Origin: Carboxylicivirga taeanensis
Lineage (GTDB): Bacteria > Bacteroidota > Bacteroidia > Bacteroidales > Marinilabiliaceae
Assembly: GCF_051851475.1 (NCBI RefSeq)
Contig: NZ_JBPUSJ010000005.1
Coordinates: forward strand, 248,001-312,000
DNA: 64,000 bases
Direction: 5' to 3'
Position numbers and translations under genes: made by a program. Every line of letters starts with the position of its first letter. The stretch's first letter is position 1. Below are positions 30,443 through 39,751 of this stretch, piece after piece. The notes under the pieces were generated by a model. It was not told where the DNA came from, did no database searches, and saw only the letters and a list, made by a program, of their open reading frames with translations.

Positions 30443-32836
30443 ATGTATCGAATATTAACGCTGTTAGTGCTTGTTTTTATTACTCATTCGTTTGTTGCAC
30501 AAAATGCTACGCTCAAAGGCGTAGTGAAGGATAAGTATACCAATGAGCCCATTCCGTTTGTGAATATTGTCGTTTATGGAACTACAACTGGTACTGTAAC
30601 AGATTCTGTTGGTCGTTTTGAGTTACAAAATTTGCAGCCTGGCTTCATTCAGGTTCAGGCTTCGTCCATAGGTTACAAACCGTTTATCACAGAAGAATTA
30701 AATATTTCACAGGTTAGAAATAATTTTATTGAGATTGGTTTAGAAACAAGCTCAGAAACTCTTGGAGAGGTGCAGGTAACGGCATCGCCCTTTGCTGTAA
30801 AGCCCGAAGCTCCTGTTTCCTTGCGTCGAATTGGTATCGACCAGATTGAAAAAAGTGCGGGAGCCAATCGTGATATCTCTAAGGTGTTACAATCTTTTCC
30901 GGGGGTAGGAAGTGCCAGTACCTTTCGAAACGATTTATTTGTAAGGGGAGGAGGTCCTTCTGAAAACCGTTTTTTTATAGATGGGATAGAGATTCCTAAC
31001 CTTAACCATTTTGCCACTCAAGGAGCGTCTGGCGGCCCGGTGGGGATTTTGAATGTGGATTTCATTCGGGAAGTGGATTTTTACTCCAGTGCTTTCCCGG
31101 TGTCAAAAGGCAATGCCTTGAGTTCTGTTTTTGAGTTTAAACAAATAGATGTGCAGGATGATAAGCCCCATTTTAAAGGGACTGTTGGTGCTTCAGAATT
31201 ATCGTTGACAGCAACAGCGCCCATAAGTGAAAAAACAGAAATGATTGCCTCGGTGCGGCGTTCGTATCTGCAGTTTCTGTTTTCAGCTCTGGAGCTGCCT
31301 TTTCTGCCAACGTTTACCGATTTTCAATTTAAAACCAAAACGCGAATAAATGCGAAAAACGAAATCACATTCTTAGGGGTTGGTGCCATCGATAAGTTTA
31401 AGTTGAATTTAGATGCTGAAGAAACCGAGGAAAATAATTATATACTGAATTACTTACCTGTTAATAATCAATGGAATTATACGGTAGGCATGGGGTACAA
31501 GCACTTTTTTAGCGAGAGCTATTTATCCCTTTACTTGAGTCGTAACCATCTCAATAATGAAGCCTACAAATATCAGGATAATATAGAGACGGCCGAAAAT
31601 TTACTGACAGATTATTCTTCGGATGAGGTGGAAAATAAGTTTCGCTTAGAGTATACAGCACGCCCTAATAATTTTACGATAAACATTGGCGCCGGAACTG
31701 AGTATGTTCAATATTTCAATGATACATACAATAAAATTTTCAGGGATGATGTGCCCATGGAAATCAATTATTCGTCGGAGCTTGATTTTTTTAAATGGTC
31801 TGTTTTTGGTTCGGTGTCGCACCCGTTTTTTAACGATCGTTTAACCCTGTCTCTTGGTCTTCGCATGGATGCCAATAGCTATTCATCACAAATGAATAAC
31901 CTTTTAAAGCAGCTAAGCCCGCGTTTATCGGCCTCTTATCTGCTGCTGCCCGATTTATATCTGAATATGAATGCCGGCCGGTATTATCAGAGCCCGGCAT
32001 ATACAACAATGGGCTACAGAGACAATGAAGGCGTGTTACTTAATAAAAACAATGGCTTAAAGTATTTGCGATCCGATCATCTTGTGGGTGGATTGGAGTA
32101 CCGTCCCGACAGGAAAACCCGGGTGACCCTGGAGGCTTTTTATAAGCTGTATGATGATTATCCTTTTTCGGTGCAGGATTCCATATCCATGGCCAGTAAA
32201 GGCGGTGATTTCGGGGTTTTTGGGGATGAGGAAGTGACCTCCACCTCCAAAGGTAAAGCCTACGGCGCCGAGCTGTTAGTGCGAACACGCACAACTAAGG
32301 GACTGAATGTGATTGCGGCCTATACTTACGTGCGCAGTGAGTTTACCGACTGGGAGGATAAGTATGTTCCATCTTCGTGGGATAGCCGCCACATCTTCAC
32401 ATTTACCGGGAACAAAGACATTGGTAAAAACTGGAGCTTAGGGCTAAAATGGCGATTTGTAGGTGGCCTGCCTTACACGCCTTATGACTATAACAAATCC
32501 TCGTTGGTGCAGGCCTGGGATGCTCAAAATCGTCAATATCTTGATTATTCGCAGTTTAACACCAAGCGTCTGAGTAGTTTTCATCAGCTGGATGCAAGGG
32601 TTGATAAAACCTGGTACCTGAAAAAATTAACACTCGGATTTTATATCGATATACAAAACCTTTATAACCAGAAAGCTGCTCAGCCACCTGAACTGATTCA
32701 GCAGTTTGATGAAAATAACAGGCCAATTATCGAAAATCCAAATGCCCCCTTTGAGGAGCAGCGCTATTTGTTAAAAGAGTTGAACAATACCTCGGGTACT
32801 ATTTTACCAACCATTGGGTTGATGATTGAATTCTGA
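30443..32836 (+). CDS. TonB-dependent receptor with carboxypeptidase-like N-terminal domain
   Basis: Outer-membrane receptor of 797 residues. Signal peptide MYRILTLLVLVFITHSFVAQ, then a CarboxypepD_reg-like domain (LKGVVKDKYTNEPIPFVNIV, about 24-110), plug domain (ISKVLQSFPGVGSAST, NDLFVRGGGPSENRFFIDGI, about 145-250) and a beta-barrel. It ends GTILPTIGLMIEF with the terminal aromatic residue of outer-membrane barrels. There is no SusD partner and no substrate-related enzyme next to it, so it is a stand-alone receptor for an unknown nutrient or siderophore. It may be energised by the ExbB-ExbD-TonB operon at 19-21 kb. Length is shorter than SusC-type receptors (about 1000). Confidence 0.92.
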   Translation: MYRILTLLVLVFITHSFVAQNATLKGVVKDKYTNEPIPFVNIVVYGTTTGTVTDSVGRFELQNLQPGFIQVQASSIGYKPFITEELNISQVRNNFIEIGLETSSETLGEVQVTASPFAVKPEAPVSLRRIGIDQIEKSAGANRDISKVLQSFPGVGSASTFRNDLFVRGGGPSENRFFIDGIEIPNLNHFATQGASGGPVGILNVDFIREVDFYSSAFPVSKGNALSSVFEFKQIDVQDDKPHFKGTVGASELSLTATAPISEKTEMIASVRRSYLQFLFSALELPFLPTFTDFQFKTKTRINAKNEITFLGVGAIDKFKLNLDAEETEENNYILNYLPVNNQWNYTVGMGYKHFFSESYLSLYLSRNHLNNEAYKYQDNIETAENLLTDYSSDEVENKFRLEYTARPNNFTINIGAGTEYVQYFNDTYNKIFRDDVPMEINYSSELDFFKWSVFGSVSHPFFNDRLTLSLGLRMDANSYSSQMNNLLKQLSPRLSASYLLLPDLYLNMNAGRYYQSPAYTTMGYRDNEGVLLNKNNGLKYLRSDHLVGGLEYRPDRKTRVTLEAFYKLYDDYPFSVQDSISMASKGGDFGVFGDEEVTSTSKGKAYGAELLVRTRTTKGLNVIAAYTYVRSEFTDWEDKYVPSSWDSRHIFTFTGNKDIGKNWSLGLKWRFVGGLPYTPYDYNKSSLVQAWDAQNRQYLDYSQFNTKRLSSFHQLDARVDKTWYLKKLTLGFYIDIQNLYNQKAAQPPELIQQFDENNRPIIENPNAPFEEQRYLLKELNNTSGTILPTIGLMIEF

Positions 32837-32864
32837 TACCTGGTATAAATCAGCTTAACATCTC

Positions 32865-32872
32865 TATCTTTG
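32865..32872 (+). promoter_or_regulatory. -7 promoter box for the DUF2520 gene
   Basis: TATCTTTG fits TAnnTTTG and lies 21 bases before the ATG at 32894. No -33 element is evident. Confidence 0.55.
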
Positions 32873-32893
32873 TTACAAAAAAAATAGACGAGT

Positions 32894-33655
32894 ATGGATG
32901 TTGTTCTAATTGGGTCTGGAAATGTGGCCTCGCATCTGGGAAAGGCTTTGTGTCAAATAAATCATACGGTTAAACAGGTTTACAGCCGTCGCCTTGATAA
33001 TGCCCGTGAGTTGGCCCGGCAACTGGGAGCAGAGCCAATTGCCGAAATGAATGCGATGCAGCAGACAGCCGATTTATATATTATTTCAGTTAAAGATGAT
33101 GCCATTGCAGAGGTAATCGGGCAAATGCCGCCTGTTGATGGCTTGGTTGTGCATACGGCCGGAAGTGTTTCCATTAATGCCGTATCGACTTTTGCTAATC
33201 ATGGCGTTTTTTACCCGTTTCAAAGCTTCATAAAGGGGGCGCAGCTGAGTTTTGATACGATTCCCATTTTGGTGGAAGCTAATACCGAGTCGAATACAGA
33301 GCTGCTATTTGAGCTAGGAAAGGTATTAAGCAGTAGTGTGTTAAAGGCAGGTAGCGAGCAGCGGGGCGCCTTGCATATATCAGCAGTTTTTGCCTGTAAT
33401 TTTGTGAACCACATGTACCGTTTGGGCGAAAAAGTATTAGTAGGTAGTGGATTGCCTTTTGAACTCCTGCATCCATTAATCAAAGAAACGGCCGATAAAG
33501 TGTTGCGCATGTCGCCATCAGATGCTCAAACCGGCCCTGCAGTGCGCAACGATCAGCAAATTATACAAAAGCACCTTCACTACCTCAGTGACAATAGGGA
33601 GGAGCAGGACATCTATCGTCTTTTATCGGAGAGTATTCTAAAAAACAAAGTTTAG
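32894..33655 (+). CDS. Rossmann-like and DUF2520 domain-containing protein
   Basis: Predicted NAD(P)-dependent oxidoreductase of the F420-dependent NADP reductase/6-phosphogluconate dehydrogenase-like superfamily. The N-terminal Rossmann fold starts MDVVLIGSGNVASHLGKAL, with the GxGNVA dinucleotide-binding motif. The strand LYIISVKDDAIAEV (about 62-75) and VVHTAGSVSI follow. The C-terminal DUF2520 helical domain covers about residues 120-250 (HISAVFACNFVNHMYRL). Length 253. The physiological substrate is not known for this family. It ends eight bases from the convergent LutA-like gene. Confidence 0.88.
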   Translation: MDVVLIGSGNVASHLGKALCQINHTVKQVYSRRLDNARELARQLGAEPIAEMNAMQQTADLYIISVKDDAIAEVIGQMPPVDGLVVHTAGSVSINAVSTFANHGVFYPFQSFIKGAQLSFDTIPILVEANTESNTELLFELGKVLSSSVLKAGSEQRGALHISAVFACNFVNHMYRLGEKVLVGSGLPFELLHPLIKETADKVLRMSPSDAQTGPAVRNDQQIIQKHLHYLSDNREEQDIYRLLSESILKNKV

Positions 33656-33662
33656 CATGCTT

Positions 33663-34373
33663 TTAGAGCTGACTGGCCAAAATATCGGCGATGTGTATAG
33701 TTTTGATTGGCAGTTTCTTGGCGTTGATATAGCTTTGGATATTTAGCAGGCACGATGCTTCAGTCGAAACAATATAGGAGGCTCCCGTTGATAAGGCATT
33801 TTCAACCTTTTGCTCTGTCATGGCGGTGGATATGGGGGCGTACTTCACCATAAATGTACCACCAAAGCCACAGCAATCGGTGCGTTGCGGCATCTCTACC
33901 AAGTCGAGGTCTTTAACCTCACTTAACAACTGGCGAGGTTCATTTTTAAGGCCATATTCTCTAAGTGCCGAGCAGGCATCGTGGTAAGTCACTTTATGAG
34001 CAAAAACTGAATTGAAATTGGTGGTATCTAGTCTGTTTACCAAAAAATCACACAGCTCAAAGGTGTTGTTTTGCAAACGCACCGCTTGCTCTTTGTCAAC
34101 CATACTGGCATAATGCGTGCGTATATAAGCAGCACAAGAGGCCGAAGGGGTTATAATGGGCCGGTTGTGAGGGAAATCTTTAATGAATTTTTGAGCCAGG
34201 TGCGTAGAGTGTTTAATATCTCCACTATTGAAAAGGGGCTGCCCGCAGCAGGTTTGTTTGGGGTTGTAATTCACCTCACACCCTGCTTTTTCCAATAATT
34301 TAATTGTGCTCCATGCTGTATCAGGAAATAGTTGATCAATAAAGCACGGAACGAATAAATCTACTACCATCAT
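33663..34373 (-). CDS. LutA/YkgE-like (Fe-S)-binding protein
   Basis: Protein with two CCG-type cysteine motifs, KQTCCGQPLFNSGD and QRTDCCGFGGTFMVKY, as in LutA and glycolate oxidase GlcF subunits, which carry electrons in lactate or glycolate oxidation. Starting at ATG 34373 gives 236 residues (MMVVDLFVPCFIDQLFP), the usual LutA N-terminus. An in-frame start 20 codons upstream would put the promoter box at 34391 inside the gene. No LutB or LutC gene is adjacent on either side, which is unusual because the three normally form an operon. Either the partners lie elsewhere or this is an orphan subunit. Direct lactate oxidation is therefore not shown. Confidence 0.85.
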   Translation of the reverse strand: MMVVDLFVPCFIDQLFPDTAWSTIKLLEKAGCEVNYNPKQTCCGQPLFNSGDIKHSTHLAQKFIKDFPHNRPIITPSASCAAYIRTHYASMVDKEQAVRLQNNTFELCDFLVNRLDTTNFNSVFAHKVTYHDACSALREYGLKNEPRQLLSEVKDLDLVEMPQRTDCCGFGGTFMVKYAPISTAMTEQKVENALSTGASYIVSTEASCLLNIQSYINAKKLPIKTIHIADILASQL

Positions 34374-34390
34374 TAGTATTTTTGTGGCAT

Positions 34391-34398
34391 CAAAGTTA
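34391..34398 (-). promoter_or_regulatory. -7 promoter box for the LutA-like gene
   Basis: TAACTTTG on the minus strand fits TAnnTTTG, 18 bases before the ATG at 34373. It supports that start. Confidence 0.5.
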
Positions 34399-34566
34399 AA
34401 CTTACCCGCATAAAAGATGTTAATAAAAAGCAATTTAATAAAAGTCTAAAAAATAATTACGCTGTAATGGTCATACTATCAATACCCTAGGAGGTGTTTG
34501 TAATTTTATGTAACTGTACGGGTTCGATTTGCGTTTAAGGCACATGGGTGAAAAAAATAAGCTACA

Positions 34567-35028
34567 ATGAAAAGGTATATAGAACAGCTGATAGAAGATT
34601 TGGAAAGCATACAGCTTGAAGCGTTGGAGCGCCTGAAGCGTTTTTTCTGGGTGTCTGAAGGTGATGAGTATGAGTTGGTTCAGGATGAGGAACTTGGAGG
34701 GGTAAAGTTGTCTGAATTAATTGGTATTGAGCAATTCTGTTTTCCGAATATTGATTATTTATCCGATTTTGAAGTTACCGAGGTGGTAAAAACAATAACA
34801 AAAGTGCTCGAAGCCTATGGTTTAAACCCTATTTTTGAACGCTGTGTTAGTGATCGCATTAAATATGGTCATTTACGCATTGCACTCGAGCAGCAAGTTT
34901 TTCCAGTTAAAGATCAGCTGGTTGACCTTGAGATGTGTGATTATCTGCCACAGCATTGTCCTTTTTTTCAGATGTGCTCACTCTTTAATGCACATGAGGT
35001 TTGCTGCGTCATAAAGCGAAGAGCTTGA
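34567..35028 (+). CDS. Conserved hypothetical protein with cysteine-rich C-terminus
   Basis: 153 residues, acidic, mostly helical at the start (IEQLIEDLESIQLEALERLK) and without a signal or membrane segment. I do not recognise the family. The C-terminal 35 residues are cysteine-rich with the order C-x6-C-x5-C-x8-CC (MCDYLPQHCPFFQMCSLF, then EVCCVIKRRA). This spacing could bind a metal or Fe-S cluster. It is divergent from the LutA-like Fe-S gene and has no operon partner. Coding is supported by a full-length open frame, natural start and plausible composition. A redox role is speculative. Confidence 0.7.
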   Translation: MKRYIEQLIEDLESIQLEALERLKRFFWVSEGDEYELVQDEELGGVKLSELIGIEQFCFPNIDYLSDFEVTEVVKTITKVLEAYGLNPIFERCVSDRIKYGHLRIALEQQVFPVKDQLVDLEMCDYLPQHCPFFQMCSLFNAHEVCCVIKRRA

Positions 35029-35155
35029 ATATGAAGGCCCTGACATCCGCCTGAGGCGCTCAATGCCATTGCGGAGAATACGTTTTTTTAGGTCTGATTA
35101 AGCACGCATCAATTTTAGGAACGCCATCTTAATATTAAACCTGCCTCTGATAAGG

Positions 35156-35599
35156 CTATTTTTTATCTGGTATAAACTTTAACGAAATGGAGTTGACACA
35201 GTGGCGGGTATTTTTTTTGGTTAAGCCTTCTCCAATAAAAACATGACCAAGGTGGCCTTTGCAGCGGGCACAAATGATTTCTGTCCGTCGTCCATCGGGG
35301 TCGGGCATCCGTTCAACAGCCCCGTCAATTTCATCATCGAAACTAGGCCATCCGCAATGAGCGTCAAATTTATCGCTTGAATGATACAATGGCGCATCGC
35401 ACTGCTTACAAACATACTGACCTTTAGCCTTGTGGTTGGTATATTCTCCGGTATACGGAAATTCTGTTCCCTTATTGATAATAACCCTTTTTTCCTCTTC
35501 GGTTAGGGGGTTAAGCTTAATTTTTGTCGTGTCTTGTCCCATCATACTTTTACTGACTATCATCAGAGCTATTAGAGTAAAAAATAGAGCATTTTTCAT
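35156..35599 (-). CDS. msrB: Peptide-methionine (R)-S-oxide reductase MsrB, exported
   Basis: Reduces R-methionine sulfoxide in proteins. Signal peptide MKNALFFTLIALMIVSKSMMG indicates periplasmic repair. The zinc site is Cys64/Cys67 (VCKQC) and Cys110/Cys113 (CARC). HCGWPSF (81-87) and catalytic Cys134 in RHCVNS complete the signature. Length 147 is a minimal stand-alone MsrB, not fused to MsrA. It is monocistronic and convergent with the cysteine-rich hypothetical gene. The electron donor for a periplasmic MsrB is not encoded beside it. Confidence 0.93.
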   Translation of the reverse strand: MKNALFFTLIALMIVSKSMMGQDTTKIKLNPLTEEEKRVIINKGTEFPYTGEYTNHKAKGQYVCKQCDAPLYHSSDKFDAHCGWPSFDDEIDGAVERMPDPDGRRTEIICARCKGHLGHVFIGEGLTKKNTRHCVNSISLKFIPDKK

Positions 35600-35952
35600 A
35601 CAAACTATTCGTTATAGGGTACCGTAAATTAGTCGATTGGCTTATTAAGTGCTAACAATCAGTGTTGTTACTTAAACTCATTTTAAATAAAGCAAATGTC
35701 AGGCAATTTTGTTCAATCAAGCTCCCTCATACCGGTTACGCATGAATTTGTTTGAGTGATGTCTCTAATGTTCAGATAATGTGAAAAGTAAGATAGGGTG
35801 AGGCGGTGTTGCAGCAGGTATTGTTAATAGTTTTGATGTTAAATGAAAGTATATAATTAACAGTCCAACAGGGATATACGATTGGCTTTGTTAATTGGGC
35901 TGATTTTATATATTTGTCAACCGATAATAATTCTTTACCAAAAATTGAAGCA
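35600..35952. other. Intergenic region msrB to etfB
   Basis: 353 bases between divergent genes. No ORF or RNA gene was recognised. The right end holds a good promoter for etfB (35888-35917). No clear promoter box was found for msrB. Confidence 0.6.
35888..35917 (+). promoter_or_regulatory. Promoter of the etfB-etfA-acd operon
   Basis: TTTG at 35888-35891, an 18-base spacer and TATATTTG at 35910-35917 form the best Bacteroidota promoter in the window. It lies 35 bases before the etfB ATG at 35953. Confidence 0.75.
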
Positions 35953-36825
35953 ATGGGATTAAAAATTGTAGTTCTTGCGAAGCAAGTACCTGATACCCGA
36001 AATGTAGGCAAAGATGCCATGAAAGCTGATGGGACAGTGAATCGTGCGGCCTTGCCGGCTATCTTCAATCCAGAGGATTTAAATGCCCTCGAGCAAGCCC
36101 TCCGATTAAAAGATAACTACCCGGGTACAGAAGTAACCATTTTAACGATGGGACCCGGACGCGCAGCGGATATCATACGCGAAGGTTTATACCGTGGAGC
36201 TGATAATGGTTACTTGTTAACAGATAGAGCTTTTGCCGGTTCCGATACACTAGCTACTTCATATGCACTTTCGTGTGCAATTAAGAAAATGAAAGGATGT
36301 GACCTGATTATTGCTGGCCGTCAGGCAATTGATGGCGATACTGCTCAGGTGGGTCCCCAGGTAGCCGAAAAGCTGGGCTTACCGCAAGTAACCTATGCCG
36401 AGCAAGTTCTGTCGGCCGATAAGAATAAGATTGTCATCAAGCGTCGTTTAGAGCGTGGAGTTGAAACTGTTGAGATGCCTTTGCCGGGTGTTATCACGGT
36501 TAATGCCAGTGCCCCCGACTGTCGACCGCGAAACGCCAAGCTGCTGATGAAATTTAAGCATGCACGCACCATCACCGAGCGTCAGAGCGAATCAGAAGAC
36601 TACATTGATTTAACAGCTGATCGCCCTTACCTGAATATTGAAGAGTGGAGCGTCAACGATATCGAAACAGATGTGAATTGGTTAGGCTTATCAGGCTCAC
36701 CCACTAAGGTGAAGAAAATTGAGAACGTCGTGTTCCAGGCTAAAGAGGCGAAGCGTCTGACGCCTGCCGATAAGGAGATTGACGAGTTAATGAAAGAGTT
36801 AATTGCTAATCACACTATTGGTTAA
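35953..36825 (+). CDS. etfB: Electron transfer flavoprotein beta subunit
   Basis: Small subunit of the soluble Etf heterodimer that accepts electrons from acyl-CoA dehydrogenases. Starts MGLKIVVLAKQVPDTRN; an earlier in-frame codon (35914) falls inside the promoter and is rejected, giving 290 residues. Visible are ALEQALRLKDNYPG, VTILTMGPGRA, the CDLIIAGRQAIDGDTAQVGP motif (about 115-135) typical of EtfB and an AMP-site region around PLPGVITVNASAPDCRPRNA. First gene of etfB-etfA-acyl-CoA dehydrogenase. The length is above the classic mammalian beta subunit (255), as in many anaerobe Etf proteins; bifurcating activity is not shown. Confidence 0.95.
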   Translation: MGLKIVVLAKQVPDTRNVGKDAMKADGTVNRAALPAIFNPEDLNALEQALRLKDNYPGTEVTILTMGPGRAADIIREGLYRGADNGYLLTDRAFAGSDTLATSYALSCAIKKMKGCDLIIAGRQAIDGDTAQVGPQVAEKLGLPQVTYAEQVLSADKNKIVIKRRLERGVETVEMPLPGVITVNASAPDCRPRNAKLLMKFKHARTITERQSESEDYIDLTADRPYLNIEEWSVNDIETDVNWLGLSGSPTKVKKIENVVFQAKEAKRLTPADKEIDELMKELIANHTIG

Positions 36826-36829
36826 TAAA

Positions 36830-36863
36830 GCTAATGGCTAATAGCTTTTAGCTAATAGCTTTT
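36830..36863 (+). repeat. Tandem word-like repeat between etfB and etfA
   Basis: GCTAATG (36830-36836), then GCTAATAGCTTTTA and GCTAATAGCTTTT (36837-36863), two 14-base units in tandem. They start four bases after the etfB stop codon. Confidence 0.75.
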
Positions 36864-36901
36864 GTTTCACCGACCGGTATTGCCGGTAAAAAATCGAAAA
36901 A

Positions 36902-37921
36902 ATGAACAACGTATTTGTTATTTGCGAAATAGATGAGGGAAAAGTAGCCGATGTGTCGTTAGAGTTAATGACGAAAGGGCGTTCTCTTGCCAACCAGTTA
37001 AATTGTAAGTTGGAGGCCTTAGTGCTGGGCCACAACTTAAAAGGAATTGAAAAAGAACTGTATCCATATGGTGCTGATGTCGTTCACATTGGTGATGACG
37101 AGCGCCTGGAACCATATACAACCTTGCCTTTTACAACAATTATCGTAAATCTGTTTGAAAAGGAGAAGCCTCAGGTGGCTCTTTTAGGAGCTTCCACTTT
37201 TGGCCGCGATTTAGGCCCGCGTGTTTCTTCTGCTCTATATAGCGGGTTAACTGCCGATTGTACCTCGTTGGAAATTGGCCCCCACGAAGATAAGAAAGCA
37301 GGTAAAAGCTACGAAAATCTGTTGTACCAGATTCGTCCTGCTTTTGGAGGGAACATTGTGGCCACCATCATTAACCCCGACTGTCGTCCTCAAATGGCCA
37401 CCGTCCGCGAAGGGGTGATGAAAAAAGAAATCTATGATGCGACCTATAAAGGAAAGGTCAATAATCTGGAGGTTGATAAAATACTGAAACCCGAAGATTT
37501 AGTGGTGAAAGTGATTGAGCGCCACATGGAAAAATCAAAGGTGAACATTAAAAATTCTTCCATCATCGTGGCCGGTGGTTATGGCGTTGGTTCGAAGGAA
37601 AACTTTGCCATGCTGCAGGAGCTGGCCGATGTGCTTGGAGGAGAAGTAGGAGCTTCTCGTGCTGCCGTTGATGCCGGTTATGCCGAGCACGATCGACAGA
37701 TTGGTCAAACAGGTGTAACGGTACGTCCAAAACTATATATCGCCTGTGGTATCTCAGGTCAGATACAGCACACGGCCGGAATGGAAGAATCGTCAATGAT
37801 CATTGCCATTAACAATGATCCGAATGCACCAATCAATAAGTTAGCCGACTATACCATTACTGGTGATGTGGGTGAGGTGGTGCCAAAATTAATTAAGTTC
37901 TATAAGCAGAACACCAAGTAA
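36902..37921 (+). CDS. etfA: Electron transfer flavoprotein alpha subunit
   Basis: FAD-binding large subunit of Etf. The N-terminal half (NVFVICEIDEGKVADVSLEL) is the alpha/beta domain shared with EtfB; the C-terminal half carries the FAD signature: IIVAGGYGVGSKENF (about 221-235), VGASRAAVDAGY and QIGQTGVTVRPKLYIACGIS (about 265-284) and the GIQHTAG-like QIQHTAGMEES. It ends VPKLIKFYKQNTK. 339 residues. It follows etfB by 76 bases containing the tandem repeat and precedes the acyl-CoA dehydrogenase gene by 93 bases. Together they channel electrons from acyl-CoA oxidation or, in reverse, crotonyl-CoA reduction. Confidence 0.96.
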   Translation: MNNVFVICEIDEGKVADVSLELMTKGRSLANQLNCKLEALVLGHNLKGIEKELYPYGADVVHIGDDERLEPYTTLPFTTIIVNLFEKEKPQVALLGASTFGRDLGPRVSSALYSGLTADCTSLEIGPHEDKKAGKSYENLLYQIRPAFGGNIVATIINPDCRPQMATVREGVMKKEIYDATYKGKVNNLEVDKILKPEDLVVKVIERHMEKSKVNIKNSSIIVAGGYGVGSKENFAMLQELADVLGGEVGASRAAVDAGYAEHDRQIGQTGVTVRPKLYIACGISGQIQHTAGMEESSMIIAINNDPNAPINKLADYTITGDVGEVVPKLIKFYKQNTK

Positions 37922-38014
37922 TGGAAAGCTATTGGCTGGCAGCTGATGGCTAACCGCTTAATTAAAACAATTGTTGGATCAGAATTCCGCAAGGAACTCA
38001 AAATAAAAAGAAAA

Positions 38015-39727
38015 ATGGCAAATTTTTTCACAGATAACCCGGATTTAAAATTCCACCTGGAGCATCCGTTGATGAAGAAGATTGTGGCACTAAAAGAGCG
38101 CAATTTTGCTGATAAAGATAAATTCGATTACGCACCCATGGATTTTGAAGATGCCATGGATAGCTACGAAAAAACATTGGAGATTGTAGGGGAGATATGT
38201 GGGGATGTGGTGGCGCCTAATGCCGAAAGTGTCGATCAGGAAGGACCAAAAATCGTGAATAACGAGGTGGTATATGCCCGTGGCACAAAAGAAAACCTGG
38301 ATGCACTGGTGAAGGCCGGTTTAATGGGCATCACCCTGCCGCGTAAGTACGATGGCTTGAATTTCCCGATTGTGCCATACATTATGGCTGCTGATATTGT
38401 ATCGCGTGCCGATGCCGGTTTTGTTAACATCTGGGGCTTACAGGACTGTGCTGAAACCATTAATGAGTTTGCTGATGAGGATCAGAAAGAGCGCTTCCTG
38501 ACCCGTGTTTCAGCCGGTGAAACCATGGCAATGGATTTGACCGAACCAGATGCCGGTTCCGACTTGCAGGCGGTTCAGCTGAAAGCCGAGATGAAAGATG
38601 GTCAGTGGGTGTTAAATGGCGTGAAGCGCTTCATCACCAATGGCGATGGACACATTGCTCTTGTTTTGGCCCGCTCTGAAGGCGGTACGCAGGATGGACG
38701 TGGATTGTCGATGTTTATCTACGATCGCAACCATCAATCTGTTATCGTTCGCCGATTGGAGAACAAGATGGGTATCAAGGGCTCGCCAACCTGTGAGTTA
38801 GTATTTAAAGATGCACCGGCCGAACTGGTTGGTTCGCGTAAAATGGGACTCATCAAATACGTGATGGCCTTAATGAATGGCGCACGTTTAGGTATTGGAG
38901 CACAGTCAGTCGGTGTTTGTGAGGCCGCCTATCGCGAAGCTTTGGAATATGCGAAAGAGCGCGAACAGTTTGGTAAGCCAATTATTCAGTTTCCGGCGGT
39001 ATATGAAATGCTGGCCACCATGAAAGCCAAGCTCGATGCCGGACGCACTATGCTATACGAAACATCGCGTTACGTGGATATCTACAAAACATACATGCAC
39101 ATTTCGGAAGAGCGCAAGCTGGAGCCGGAAGAGCGACAGGAGATGAAACGCTACCAAAAGCTGGCTGATATATTTACACCGATGTTGAAAGGAATGACCA
39201 GCGAGTACAGTAACCAGTTGGCCTACGATGCAGTGCAGATTCACGGTGGTTCAGGGTTTATGAAAGATTATCCGGTGGAGCGTATTTACCGCGATGCCCG
39301 TATCACGTCTATCTACGAGGGAACCACTCAGTTACAGGTGGTGGCAGCAATTCGTGGGGTAACTACCGGTGGCTATCTGGATCGTATCCGCGAGTTTGAG
39401 ATGATGGAGCTAAAACCTGAATTACATGGTTTGCGACGTACACTTATTGGCATGACCGATGAATATGAGCGTGCTGTGAAGGCAGTTGTGGCAGTTAAGG
39501 ATAACGAATACATCGATTACCATGCCCGCCGAATGGTGGAAATGGCTGGTAACATCATTTTTGGTTATTTGCTGTTGCACGATACGCAACGTGATGATAA
39601 ATTCCGTACTTCCGCCGAAATATTTATTTCGAGAGGTAAAGCGGATAACCATGCAAAAGCTGGTTTTATCTTCAATTCATCTATTGATGATTTAGGTTTC
39701 TATAAGCCCGATTTGGCAAATGCCTAA
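38015..39727 (+). CDS. Acyl-CoA dehydrogenase family protein
   Basis: FAD enzyme that oxidises (or reduces) acyl-CoA thioesters with Etf as electron partner. Starting at ATG 38015 gives 570 residues (MANFFTDNPDLKFHLEHPL); an upstream in-frame ATG adds a non-conserved segment. Visible are the ACAD N-terminal helix domain, LTEPDAGSDLQAVQLKA (about 170-186), SPTCELVFKDAPAELVG, RLGIGAQSVGVCEAAYREAL and catalytic-base region IYEGTTQLQVVAAI. A C-terminal extension of about 130 residues follows, as in VLCAD-like enzymes. Last gene of the operon, with a strong terminator 25 bases after the stop. Substrate chain length is not deducible. Confidence 0.93.
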   Translation: MANFFTDNPDLKFHLEHPLMKKIVALKERNFADKDKFDYAPMDFEDAMDSYEKTLEIVGEICGDVVAPNAESVDQEGPKIVNNEVVYARGTKENLDALVKAGLMGITLPRKYDGLNFPIVPYIMAADIVSRADAGFVNIWGLQDCAETINEFADEDQKERFLTRVSAGETMAMDLTEPDAGSDLQAVQLKAEMKDGQWVLNGVKRFITNGDGHIALVLARSEGGTQDGRGLSMFIYDRNHQSVIVRRLENKMGIKGSPTCELVFKDAPAELVGSRKMGLIKYVMALMNGARLGIGAQSVGVCEAAYREALEYAKEREQFGKPIIQFPAVYEMLATMKAKLDAGRTMLYETSRYVDIYKTYMHISEERKLEPEERQEMKRYQKLADIFTPMLKGMTSEYSNQLAYDAVQIHGGSGFMKDYPVERIYRDARITSIYEGTTQLQVVAAIRGVTTGGYLDRIREFEMMELKPELHGLRRTLIGMTDEYERAVKAVVAVKDNEYIDYHARRMVEMAGNIIFGYLLLHDTQRDDKFRTSAEIFISRGKADNHAKAGFIFNSSIDDLGFYKPDLANA

Positions 39728-39751
39728 TTGAAATCACAATAAAATAAATAT

